The notes under the pieces are model-generated. The model ran no database searches, was not told the origin of the DNA, and saw only the letters and a list, made by a program, of their open reading frames with translations. From Planctomycetota bacterium (lineage in GTDB: Bacteria; Planctomycetota; SZUA-567; JAFGNG01): a stretch of 14,596 nucleotides of DNA. Positions 6,390-12,895 of this stretch are shown piece by piece. Both the position numbers and the translations under genes were made by a program. Position 1 is the stretch's first letter. Each line of letters starts with the position of its first letter. The stretch lies in the NCBI GenBank assembly GCA_016927125.1, contig JAFGNG010000232.1, forward strand, positions 1 to 14,596, in the 5' to 3' direction.

Positions 6390-7331
6390 ATGCGGATCCT
6401 GGTTACCGGCGCGGCAGGTTTTATCGGCTCCCACCTCGCGGAGAAGCTGGTGGAAGAGGGGCATGACGTAGTGGGGTTGGACTGTTACACCGGTTACTAT
6501 GCCCGGGAGTTAAAGGAATCCAACGCGCGGGAAGTGCTCGCCAAGGGTGTCAAGCTGCAGGAATTAGATCTCGCCGGTGACGAACTTGCCCCGGCGGTTG
6601 ACGGGGTGGAGATCGTCTATCACTGTGCTGCCCAGCCCGGGATCTCAGCCATGGTGCCAATCTCCACTTATGTGCGCAATAACCTGATGGCTACCCACCG
6701 GCTCCAGCAGGCGCTGGAAGGCTCTGAGACACTTAGGTGTTTTATCAATATCGCGACCTCTTCGGTCTACGGCAAACACGCGACGGATTCGGAAGACACC
6801 CCGCCCAAGCCAACCTCTTACTATGGAGTTACCAAGCTGGCGGCAGAGCAACTGGTGCTGGCCAGCCAGCGGGAGAAGGGCTTCCCCGCGTGCAGCCTGC
6901 GCCTCTTCTCGGTCTATGGCCCGCGCGAGCGCCCGGAGAAGCTGTTTCCAATCCTCCTGCGCTGCCTGCATGAAAACACCCCGCTGCCGCTCTTCGAGGG
7001 CAGTGAAAAGCATTCCCGCAGCTTTACCTTTATCGACGATATCATTAAGGGCTTCCTGGCTGTCCTTGACCATCTTGACGAATGCAACGGGGAAGTTTTT
7101 AATATTGGCAGTGATATTGAAATCACCACCGCACGCGGCATCGCCATTATCGAGGAGCTCATCGGGCGCAAGGTGGAAATTCTCAAAAAGCCGAAGCGAC
7201 CCGGCGACCAACTCCGCACCCATGCCAATATCGACAAGGCCCGCCGGGTGCTGGGGTATTCCCCGGAGACTACTCCGGAGGAAGGGTTGAGCAGGACTGT
7301 GGAATGGTTCCGTAAAATTAACAAGGGTTGA
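6390..7331 (+). CDS. NAD-dependent sugar epimerase/dehydratase
   Basis: A 313-residue extended short-chain dehydrogenase/reductase. The Rossmann start VTGAAGFIGSH (residues 5-15) carries GxxGxxG for NAD binding, CAAQPG (79-84) follows the fourth strand, SSVYG (124-128) gives the catalytic Ser/Thr region, and YGVTK (145-149) gives the catalytic Tyr and Lys. The DCYTGYYARELKESN segment (31-45) resembles UDP-glucuronate 4-epimerases, and that or UDP-glucose 4-epimerase is the best guess; related dehydratases cannot be excluded. Such enzymes supply nucleotide sugars for capsule, lipopolysaccharide or other surface polysaccharide. The start at 6390 is chosen because GGAG lies 9 bases upstream and MRILVTG is the normal family start; an ATG at 6375 would add 5 residues and has no ribosome site. 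Its place inside a signalling-type operon is unusual. Confidence 0.9.
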   Translation: MRILVTGAAGFIGSHLAEKLVEEGHDVVGLDCYTGYYARELKESNAREVLAKGVKLQELDLAGDELAPAVDGVEIVYHCAAQPGISAMVPISTYVRNNLMATHRLQQALEGSETLRCFINIATSSVYGKHATDSEDTPPKPTSYYGVTKLAAEQLVLASQREKGFPACSLRLFSVYGPRERPEKLFPILLRCLHENTPLPLFEGSEKHSRSFTFIDDIIKGFLAVLDHLDECNGEVFNIGSDIEITTARGIAIIEELIGRKVEILKKPKRPGDQLRTHANIDKARRVLGYSPETTPEEGLSRTVEWFRKINKG

Positions 7332-7368
7332 TTCGGCGAACCTGTAAATCTGGCTGGAAGGCAGTATC

Positions 7369-7716
7369 ATGGGAATTGACTGGTCAAGCCTTGACGAGGT
7401 GGACGGCGCGGAATTCATCCTCCGCTGCGCGCTACGGGATGGCGCCGAGAAGATTGCGATCAAGCGCGACCCGAAAGGAGGCAAGGTCTATTTCATTGCG
7501 GGGGGAGAGCCGGTCTTCTTCGATCTCCTGCCCCTAGAGAGCTCCTCTGCGGTGCGTCGTTATCTTAAGCGCGTCGTCGCGATCGACCCCTACATGATCC
7601 CGCCGCAGAACGGCTTCAGCGCCATCGAACTGGACGAAGTCAGCTACGCCTTGAGCGTCCTGACTTCCACCGGGCAGAACGGGGAAGACCTTACCATCAC
7701 CCTCTCCAAACTTTAG
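7369..7716 (+). CDS. Stand-alone GspE/PilB N2-like domain protein
   Basis: A 115-residue protein with no signal peptide or membrane helix. Its order of elements follows the N2 domain found just before the motor of GspE/PilB/TadA-type ATPases. AEKIAIKRDPKGGKVYF (26-42) stands where those have SDIHIEP followed by a strand, AGGEPVFFDLLP (44-55) where they have the YRIDG-V turn and the LP step, SAVRRYLKRVVAID (60-73) where they have IISRIKVMAxLD, PPQNGFSAIELDEVSYALSV (78-97) where they have PQDGR and the RVS strand, and TSTGQNGEDLTITL (99-112) where they have PTxxGERVVLRL. The characteristic charged residues (His in DIHIEP, Arg of RVS, Arg of GERVV) are lost. No Walker motif follows. This match was made by eye and is remote. 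GGAAGG lies 7 bases before the ATG. It follows the epimerase by 37 bases and ends the cassette. Confidence 0.68.
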   Translation: MGIDWSSLDEVDGAEFILRCALRDGAEKIAIKRDPKGGKVYFIAGGEPVFFDLLPLESSSAVRRYLKRVVAIDPYMIPPQNGFSAIELDEVSYALSVLTSTGQNGEDLTITLSKL

Positions 7717-7812
7717 CCCGGCCAACCCAGGCAAAAACCCATAGCCAAAACCGTAGTTTTCTGATAGACTTTTTTCCCAAGAAAATTTCAACCTTTAAAA
7801 AGGAGAGAGATC

Positions 7813-8295
7813 ATGAACAAAGCTAAAATCCTGGTCGCTTACTTTAGTAAGAGCGGTAACACCGAGGCCATGGCCCAGAAGGTAGCTGAAGGCGCACAGG
7901 CCGCCGGGGGCGAGGTGGATTTGATGAGGATCAAAGAACTCTCCGCGGCTGCCTTGACCAAGTATGACGGAATTATCATTGGCACCCCGACCTACTACGG
8001 TCTGCCGGCGGCCGGCATCAAGAATCTCTTCGATGAATCGGTGCAGATTCACCGCCGCTTGGTCGGGAAGGTGGGCGGGGCCTTCGCCACCGCTGCCAAT
8101 ATCGGCGGCGGCAACGAAACCGCCGTCCTGGCAATCCTCCAGGCGATGCTGATCCACGGCATGATTGTACCCGGCGCCGCCCAGGGCGATCACTACGGTC
8201 CGATCGGGATCAACAAGCCGGATGAACGCGCCCTGAAACAGGCCCACGCGCTGGGTGAGCGTATCGCCACCCTCGCGGCCAAGGTCATGGCCTGA
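7813..8295 (+). CDS. Flavodoxin-like / WrbA-type NAD(P)H:quinone oxidoreductase
   Basis: A 160-residue cytoplasmic protein with a flavodoxin fold. ILVAYFSKSGNTEAMA (6-21) is the strand and phosphate-binding loop for FMN, DGIIIGTPTYYGLPAAGIKNL (56-76) supplies the second FMN-binding loop, and GGAFATAANIGGGNETA (98-114) fits the third. The length and TPTYYGLPA pattern resemble WrbA and the flavodoxin/NAD(P)H-dependent reductase group, which carry out two-electron reduction of quinones; an electron-carrier role is possible. AAGGAGAGAG directly precedes the ATG region. It starts 96 bases after the N2-like gene and ends before a strong terminator. The wider gap suggests it is a separate unit from the signalling cassette, though read-through cannot be excluded. 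Confidence 0.9.
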   Translation: MNKAKILVAYFSKSGNTEAMAQKVAEGAQAAGGEVDLMRIKELSAAALTKYDGIIIGTPTYYGLPAAGIKNLFDESVQIHRRLVGKVGGAFATAANIGGGNETAVLAILQAMLIHGMIVPGAAQGDHYGPIGINKPDERALKQAHALGERIATLAAKVMA

Positions 8296-8318
8296 CGTTG
8301 ACAGACTTTCATCCAATC

Positions 8319-8353
8319 AAAACGGCTGGCGAATAATCCTCGCCAGCCGTTTT
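8319..8353. terminator. Bidirectional rho-independent terminator
   Basis: A perfect 13-bp stem, AAAACGGCTGGCG (8319-8331) with CGCCAGCCGTTTT (8341-8353), closes a 9-base loop. A and T runs flank both sides, so it can end the flavodoxin transcript on the plus strand and the convergent DedA transcript on the minus strand. Confidence 0.9.
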
Positions 8354-8376
8354 ATATTGCTTGTTAAGGTGAGGAA

Positions 8377-9021
8377 CTATTCTTCTTCCTTCGCCGCTCG
8401 CCGTTTTTTGCGGAAGGAGTGGAACTTGATATAACAGAGCACCAGGACGATTACCCCGCCCAGCATCCAAACCGTGGCGTTTTGCAGATATTTTTCCACC
8501 AGCTCCATGTTATTACCGACCCAGTAGCCAATGAAAGCAAGGATTATCACCCAGATGCCGGCGCCGAGGGTGGTGTAGAGCGTGAACTTGGCCAGGTTCA
8601 TCCGGGCGAGTCCCGCGGGGAAGCTGATGAGCTGACGGATCATCGGGATCAGGCGCCCGACAAAAGTGGTAATCTCCCCGTGATTTTTAAAAAATTCCTC
8701 GCACTTCTCCAGCTTATCCTCGGTAATTAAGAAATACCTGCCGTACTTGATGACAAAGGGCCGGCCCGCGTAAACCGCAATGTAATAGTTTACAAACGCG
8801 CCGATCAGGCTGCCAAAGATCCCGCAGAGGATGATCAGAGCCAGCGACATCTTTTCGCCGCCGGCCGCGGAGGCCAGGTAACCCGCGGGCGGGATAATAA
8901 TCTCGCTGGGGAAGGGGATGAAGGAGCTTTCAATCGCCATCAGGATAATAATACCAGGATAGCCAATCATCATGATGATCGCAACCAGCTTGACGCACAA
9001 ACCTTTTAGATATGCCTTCAA
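8377..9021 (-). CDS. DedA family membrane protein
   Basis: A 214-residue integral membrane protein of the DedA (SNARE-associated) family. Family landmarks are ESSFIPFPSEIIIPPAGYLA (31-50, with Glu31 and Glu40), the membrane segment around 59-85, and VGRLIPMIRQLISFPAGLAR (121-140, with Arg123, Arg129 and the Gly that follows). Further helices lie at 146-170 and 182-199, and the C-terminus is basic then acidic. DedA proteins are needed for envelope integrity and proton-motive-force balance, and some members flip undecaprenyl phosphate or other lipids; which activity applies here is unknown. The start is TTG at 9021, supported by GGAG six bases upstream (9028-9031); the first in-frame ATGs, at residues 17 and 18, would cut into the first helix. 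It is convergent with the flavodoxin gene and seems to be a single-gene unit. Confidence 0.93.
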   Translation of the reverse strand: MKAYLKGLCVKLVAIIMMIGYPGIIILMAIESSFIPFPSEIIIPPAGYLASAAGGEKMSLALIILCGIFGSLIGAFVNYYIAVYAGRPFVIKYGRYFLITEDKLEKCEEFFKNHGEITTFVGRLIPMIRQLISFPAGLARMNLAKFTLYTTLGAGIWVIILAFIGYWVGNNMELVEKYLQNATVWMLGGVIVLVLCYIKFHSFRKKRRAAKEEE

Positions 9022-9093
9022 GATTTTCTCCTACTAACCGGAACAGCGCTGTCTTAATTGATCTCCGTTGTGGACGCAAGCAAATAGTATAAG

Positions 9094-9130
9094 AAAATCC
9101 CGGCCTCGCAACAGGGGGCCGGGGGTTTTT
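9094..9130. terminator. Terminator between the 9172-9771 gene and the DedA gene
   Basis: CCCGGCC (9099-9105) pairs with GGCCGGG (9117-9123) around an 11-base loop. On the minus strand it is followed by TTTTCTT, so it can end the transcript of the 9172-9771 gene; the plus strand also has a T run (9126-9130). Confidence 0.65.
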
Positions 9131-9171
9131 ATTATTAATTGAAAAGGTAACCGAAATCTTTATCCGGCAAT

Positions 9172-9771
9172 TTAGTGATCAAAGGGCAGATCCGGCAAAG
9201 CGCTTTCTATTTCATCCGAGGCTACAGCAGCGGTGAGGATGCCCTCTTCCGATTCCAGCAAATCTACGACCGAGAGTTGCCGGGCAACGCCGTCAGTACC
9301 CTCCAACAGCACATGTTTACCCGTGGTGCTGAAGACCGCGGCCGCGGTGTCGGTTGCGCCGAAGAGGGGGCTGACCTCCCCTTTGACCTCCAGTTTATTC
9401 CAGTTAGTGTGGGCGCTGAGATCCCGGAGGAAGTAACCGCTCTCGATGCCGACTTTGCGCAGGAGCAGCATATCCTGCACCGGGCTCCAACAGACCGGGA
9501 CCGCATTATCGAGGTGCGCGAGAGGCTTGCCGTGCTGATCCCGCACAATCGTCAAGGCCCCGCCCAGGCTGTCACCAAATTTAAGCACCTCGGTTTGTAA
9601 ACCGGAGATGCTATCGGAATCATAATAACGCCGAGCTTGTCCCAAGGCTTGCTTCTCTCCCGGCGCAGAAGCGAAGACATAATCAAAATTATCCGGGACT
9701 AACTGCCAGAGCATCATCCCCACCAGCGCGGCGGTGATGGTAAGCAGAATACTTTCCGCTTGTTTTCGCAT
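9172..9771 (-). CDS. Membrane-anchored protein of unknown function
   Basis: A 199-residue protein not recognised as a member of a known family. Residues 7-24 are one hydrophobic helix after a short basic start (MRKQAES), so it is either a signal anchor or an uncleaved signal peptide, with the rest outside the cytoplasm. The body (60-170) is beta-rich, with repeated turns such as HLDNAVPVCWSPVQDMLLLR and FSTTGKHVLLEG that recall blades of a TolB- or WD40-type propeller, but it is too short for a full propeller. The C-terminus is acidic. ATG at 9771 is preferred to the in-frame ATG at 9819 because GGGGAAGAG lies just upstream and the hydrophobic helix then falls at the very N-terminus. A GC-rich hairpin (9827-9841) lies upstream. 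It seems to be a single-gene unit. Confidence 0.75.
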   Translation of the reverse strand: MRKQAESILLTITAALVGMMLWQLVPDNFDYVFASAPGEKQALGQARRYYDSDSISGLQTEVLKFGDSLGGALTIVRDQHGKPLAHLDNAVPVCWSPVQDMLLLRKVGIESGYFLRDLSAHTNWNKLEVKGEVSPLFGATDTAAAVFSTTGKHVLLEGTDGVARQLSVVDLLESEEGILTAAVASDEIESALPDLPFDH

Positions 9772-9826
9772 AGCTCTTCCCCTTCTGTAAAGATTTTCAC
9801 GGGGTGGACGGCTGGTCATATAAACA

Positions 9827-9841
9827 CCCCCATACAGGGGG
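9827..9841 (-). promoter_or_regulatory. GC hairpin upstream of the 9172-9771 gene
   Basis: CCCCC (9827-9831) and GGGGG (9837-9841) flank a 5-base loop. It lies 55 bases before the chosen start codon and could be an operator or a leader hairpin. No clear T run follows, so termination is unlikely. Confidence 0.25.
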
Positions 9842-9911
9842 AATATCGACCATTGCCAGGCCCATCCTGAAGGGTTTTTATCGGAAGTGCGTTTTGGAGA
9901 ACCCGGGAGTG

Positions 9912-9940
9912 TTGATAAGTAATAAATGGTATGTTAACAT
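9912..9940 (+). promoter_or_regulatory. Candidate promoter of the broken hydrolase gene
   Basis: TTGATA (9912-9917, 5 of 6 matches) and TAACAT (9935-9940, 4 of 6) are 17 bases apart. Transcription would start near 9947, about 50 bases before the ATG. Confidence 0.4.
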
Positions 9941-9998
9941 TAAACCGACAAACAGCAGGCGGATTATTATATGAAGATCTGAACAGGGAAAGGTTAGA

Positions 9999-10875
9999 AT
10001 GCCTAAATACCTCAAATATTTTATCGGCAGCCTGGTGTTACTTAGTTTCATCTTCCCGGTTAAAGCTTACGCGGATAACGGGATTATAATTAAGAAAGGC
10101 TATTACCTTAATTATTATCTGGATAAAGTGTCTTTTCCCGGCGCCTTATTAAACCAAGAAAAAAACGCACTTCCCCCAGCGAGGAACAAATTACCTTTAT
10201 CGTAGCCTTGAATGAACTCCTTGACGACAGTGAATTTCAAGAGGATGAAGCCTTGGCGAAGCTCCGGGAAGGTTTGACCGGCAGCAGCCTGACGCTGCGC
10301 AGGAAAATAGTGGAGAAGATCTTTCTTGGCTGCCTCAGCGCATACAAGTATGCGGTTAAGCCCATAGAACAATGGAGCTACGCCGTGATTAAAGGATCTG
10401 GAAAAATATCAAAAAGAGCATCAGCACGAAACAACCAGGGTTTGACATCTACGGCCACTCGGCAGGTGGACAGTTTGTGCATCGGATGGTTTTAGCTTAC
10501 CCCGAAGCGGAGATTATCCGGGCAATCAGCGCCAACTCCGGGTTTTATACCTTGCCGGTTGCAACCGAAAAATGGAATTATGGCCTGCAAAATACCGGGG
10601 TGACCACGGAAAGATTAAAACAGTCCTTCGCCACCAAGCTTTTTATTCTGTTGGGAGACCAGGACACAGACCCAACCCATGAAGATTTGCCGACTAATGA
10701 TTGGGCGCAACAACAAGGTCCGCACCGGCTTTCCCGGGGGCAGAATTTCTATGACTTCTGCAAAGCCAAAGAATTACAGGCACCTTTTGAGTGGGAAATA
10801 GAAATCGCGGAAGGGGGGGCGCATTCAAACTCCGGAATCTCAGAATTTGCCGTAGAGTTATTAAAAAGAAAATAG
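9999..10875 (+). pseudogene. Exported alpha/beta hydrolase, broken by two frameshifts
   Basis: The gene starts well: AGGGAAAGG before ATG 9999 and a signal peptide (MPKYLKYFIGSLVLLSFIF, cleavage near AYA). Coding sense then moves between all three frames: 9999 to about 10162, about 10163-10392 (EEQITFIVALNELLDDSEF), and about 10396-10875. Each shift equals loss of one base. The first is at an A7 run (10159-10165), where one more A restores QEKKRTSPSEE; the second is near 10391-10395. The last frame carries GHSAGGQFVHRM, the nucleophile elbow, then GDQDTDP for the acid and GGAHSNSG for the His, as in a family of secreted hydrolases with the conserved segment GPHRLSRGQNF. The usual HG oxyanion-hole segment before the elbow is not visible, so the middle may also be replaced. 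Homopolymer sequencing error is a possible alternative. Confidence 0.78.
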
Positions 10876-10909
10876 CGAGACGGAATCACTTACCTCCATT
10901 GCTAACAAC

Positions 10910-10945
10910 AAAAAACGCCCTGCAAGTGTATGCCTTGCAGGGCGT
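10910..10945 (-). terminator. Terminator of the tRNA-Lys transcript
   Basis: ACGCCCTGCAAG (10915-10926) and CTTGCAGGGCGT (10934-10945) form a perfect 12-bp stem with a 7-base loop. Read on the minus strand it lies 8 bases after the tRNA CCA end and is followed by a T run. Confidence 0.88.
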
Positions 10946-10953
10946 GTTATGGG

Positions 10954-11030
10954 TGGTACCCGTTCAGGGACTCGAACCCCGGACACTCAGATTAAGAATC
11001 TGATGCTCTAACCAGCTGAGCTAAACGGGC
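10954..11030 (-). tRNA. tRNA-Lys, anticodon CTT
   Basis: All cloverleaf arms can be traced on the minus strand in 77 nt including an encoded CCA. The acceptor stem is GCCCGTT with AACGGGT, the D arm GCTC/GAGC encloses AGCTGGTTA, the anticodon stem is TCAGA/TCTGA with loop TTCTTAA (anticodon CTT), and the T arm is CGGGG/CCCTG around TTCGAGT. The discriminator base is A. The first acceptor pair is G1-U72, a wobble, instead of the usual G-C. It has its own promoter (11045-11072) and terminator (10910-10945), so it is a single-tRNA unit. Confidence 0.97.
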
Positions 11031-11044
11031 AAAATTGTCGCCCT

Positions 11045-11072
11045 AAGATAATCATTTCTGCGGTTTTGTCAA
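11045..11072 (-). promoter_or_regulatory. Promoter of tRNA-Lys
   Basis: On the minus strand a perfect TTGACA (11072-11067) and TATCTT (11050-11045, 4 of 6 matches) are 16 bases apart. Transcription would start a few bases before the tRNA 5' end at 11030, as is usual for tRNA genes. Confidence 0.7.
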
Positions 11073-11220
11073 GGGAGGAGGAAAGTTTTTTACTAGGGAA
11101 GAGGTTGGCGTGAAGGGCCCCGGCAATGCGTCTGGGGGAGGGCTAATAAATTTCGCTTGTAGTTTATTAAATAATCTGACAAAGTAATGGCTCTTATACC
11201 AGGCAAAGACATAGATAGCA

Positions 11221-11242
11221 AGGGCGATCCCACAAACGCCCT
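11221..11242 (+). promoter_or_regulatory. Leader hairpin before the methyltransferase gene
   Basis: AGGGCG (11221-11226) and CGCCCT (11237-11242) form a 6-bp GC-rich stem with a 10-base loop, 18 bases before the AAGGAG ribosome site. It may be a regulatory hairpin or chance; no T run follows. Confidence 0.25.
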
Positions 11243-11276
11243 GATTTAAGAGCAGGTAATAAGGAGAGCGCAGGGG

Positions 11277-12284
11277 ATGGACAGAGTTGAGAGACTACGC
11301 AAGCTCCAAGAAGAGTCACGGCAGATGCGGCAAAGATTCCTGTTAGAAGACGGGACGCCAAATCCAGAATATCACACCCCAAGAGTGTGCCCGGTTTGCA
11401 ACAATGAAGACAGTTTAACCCCCTGGTTAACAACGGATAGTGGCAACCGCTATGTAAAATGCAACTGCGGGATGCGGTTTGTAACTCCCACCATGACCGC
11501 CAATATGCAAGAGGGGCTCTATACCACCCGCGAGACAACCGGGTATAAATGGGATGCGTGGAAACACACAGTCGAAAGCCTGAAGCCGGCGACTGCCCCC
11601 AAGCATTCGCAACGCTATGAACTCTTGCTCAAGCATTCCCATCGCGGCAAGCTGCTGGATTTCGGCTGTGGCTTCGGCAACCTTGCTGATGAATTAAAAT
11701 TCTTTTTTGATGAAGTTGAGGGCTTGGAAATTGATCCGGAACGAGCCCAGGTCGCCAGGGACACCTTTGGTATAACGGTTTATGATCAGAAGATTGATGA
11801 TTTGGATCTCAAAGACAGGTTCGACGCGGTCATCTGTTATAACGCGCTGGAGCATTTTCTCGAGCCCCTGGCTGCCCTGACTAAGCTCCATGAGGCTATG
11901 CGCCCGCAGGGGGTGGTTTATATTGAAGTCCCTGCTTGGGGCTCACTCAGCATGAAGATTTTGGGCGGCATGCACCACGTGGTCCGTTCAATCGAGCACA
12001 TTAACATGTTTAATGCCTGGTCGCTGGGGAGGCTTTTTGAAAAGGCAGGCTTCCAGGTCCTGGAATGGCGGACCGTGAAGCTGGACCTTAGCGCGAATGA
12101 CTTTTTCAATTACGAATTTAAAAGAAATGAATTTGTCCACCGGCTCAACCCCCTGTTGAAGGACGGTAAGAGTTACCGGTTTTTATGCCGGGCCTGCGAT
12201 AGCGTAGCCGCGCGGCTCTTCCCGGTTTTGCTGAAGGTCTGGCGGGGGGCAGGCTCGTATCTGCAGATGGTGGCTTCCGCTTAA
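11277..12284 (+). CDS. Class I SAM-dependent methyltransferase with zinc ribbon
   Basis: A 335-residue cytoplasmic protein. Residues 1-30 are a charged helix. A zinc ribbon follows with Cys38-x2-Cys41 (CPVC) and Cys62-x-Cys64 (KCNCG). The methyltransferase core is of the Methyltransf_23 type: LLDFGCGFGNL (126-136) binds S-adenosylmethionine, GLEIDPERA (149-157) has the acidic ribose ligand, DAVICYNALEHFLEP (183-197) is motif IV, and YIEVPAWGSLS (215-225) follows. C-terminal helices (240-335) probably shape the substrate pocket. Proteins of this plan often act on sugars or lipids in surface-polysaccharide clusters, but the substrate is unknown and no glycosyltransferase lies nearby. AAGGAG at 11261-11266 is 10 bases before the ATG, and AGGGG also lies directly before it. 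It is divergent from tRNA-Lys and convergent with the next gene. Confidence 0.85.
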   Translation: MDRVERLRKLQEESRQMRQRFLLEDGTPNPEYHTPRVCPVCNNEDSLTPWLTTDSGNRYVKCNCGMRFVTPTMTANMQEGLYTTRETTGYKWDAWKHTVESLKPATAPKHSQRYELLLKHSHRGKLLDFGCGFGNLADELKFFFDEVEGLEIDPERAQVARDTFGITVYDQKIDDLDLKDRFDAVICYNALEHFLEPLAALTKLHEAMRPQGVVYIEVPAWGSLSMKILGGMHHVVRSIEHINMFNAWSLGRLFEKAGFQVLEWRTVKLDLSANDFFNYEFKRNEFVHRLNPLLKDGKSYRFLCRACDSVAARLFPVLLKVWRGAGSYLQMVASA

Positions 12285-12321
12285 GGCAGGCACCTGAGTC
12301 CGGACACAGAGGATAAGAAAG

Positions 12322-12534
12322 CTATTTCTTAGATTTAAACTTGGCCGCATCGATGCAGGCGAGGAGATTGACAATCCAGCCAAACATGCCCAGGGTTACT
12401 ACCCAGATAATCACGCCCAGGATAAACCAGAAGAGCGCGCGAATCACCCGTCCCTGGACCAGTTGACCCAGGCCGGGAATAAAAAAGCTGCACAGCGCCG
12501 CGATTACATTGCCTCCGGAGCCGGGTTCTGACAT
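12322..12534 (-). CDS. Small membrane protein, TM2-like
   Basis: A 70-residue protein with two hydrophobic segments, about 9-22 (VIAALCSFFIPGLGQ) and 33-60 (ALFWFILGVIIWVVTLGMFG), joined by a short polar turn (LVQGRVIR). The FIPGLGQLVQGR motif is typical of small TM2-like and related membrane proteins, whose role is largely unknown. The C-terminus is basic (KFKSKK) and probably cytoplasmic. AAGGAA lies 8 bases before the ATG at 12534. It is the last gene of the minus-strand row, 45 bases after the zinc-ribbon membrane protein gene, and is convergent with the methyltransferase gene. The two small membrane proteins may act together. Confidence 0.75.
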   Translation of the reverse strand: MSEPGSGGNVIAALCSFFIPGLGQLVQGRVIRALFWFILGVIIWVVTLGMFGWIVNLLACIDAAKFKSKK

Positions 12535-12579
12535 GCTTTTATTCCTTAATTCAAGAATAAGTAATCTGGCAATAGAGAG

Positions 12580-12867
12580 TTAAAATTTCTCCCGGATTAT
12601 ACAAATTAACATCATAACAAAGAGGAATAAACCGCAAAAGATCATTGAGCCGGCGAACTTGGCGCTTCCTGTGCTATTAGAAATAAGCGCCAAGAAGGTG
12701 CCAAAAAGTAGAAAGCAGATGGCAATAATACTCAGCCGCTTCGATTTTTTTATAAAATGCCCCCTAAACCTAGCGCCAAAGTCTTTTAGTGGATAACCGC
12801 AGTGTGGGCAACTATTTGCCTGGTCAGAGATCTCCCCATGGCATTCAGGGCAAGATGCCATCGCCAT
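12580..12867 (-). CDS. Zinc-ribbon membrane protein
   Basis: A 95-residue protein. The N-terminus carries a zinc ribbon, Cys6-x2-Cys9 and Cys20-x2-Cys23 (CPECHGEISDQANSCPHCG), a common short form in small bacterial membrane proteins. A basic stretch follows (FRGHFIKKSKRL) and then two transmembrane helices, about 45-63 and 70-91, ending IIREKF. Topology with the ribbon inside is expected. The function is unknown; a regulatory or assembly role at the membrane is guesswork. GGGAG lies 7 bases before ATG 12867; the Met at residue 3 is an alternative start. It begins 28 bases after dprA, so it is probably in the same operon. Confidence 0.78.
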   Translation of the reverse strand: MAMASCPECHGEISDQANSCPHCGYPLKDFGARFRGHFIKKSKRLSIIAICFLLFGTFLALISNSTGSAKFAGSMIFCGLFLFVMMLICIIREKF

Positions 12868-12895
12868 AATTATTCTCCCTAAAGATCAGCTAAGA

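Noticed and set aside
7747..7775. AAAAC-CGTA-GTTTT hairpin followed by a T run after the N2-like gene
   Set aside because: The stem has only 5 mostly A-T pairs and the T run is 9 bases away, too weak to call a terminator.
10875..11030. tRNA-Lys as attachment site of an integrated element
   Set aside because: No integrase gene and no repeat of the tRNA 3' end were found in the window; the neighbouring broken gene alone is not evidence of integration.
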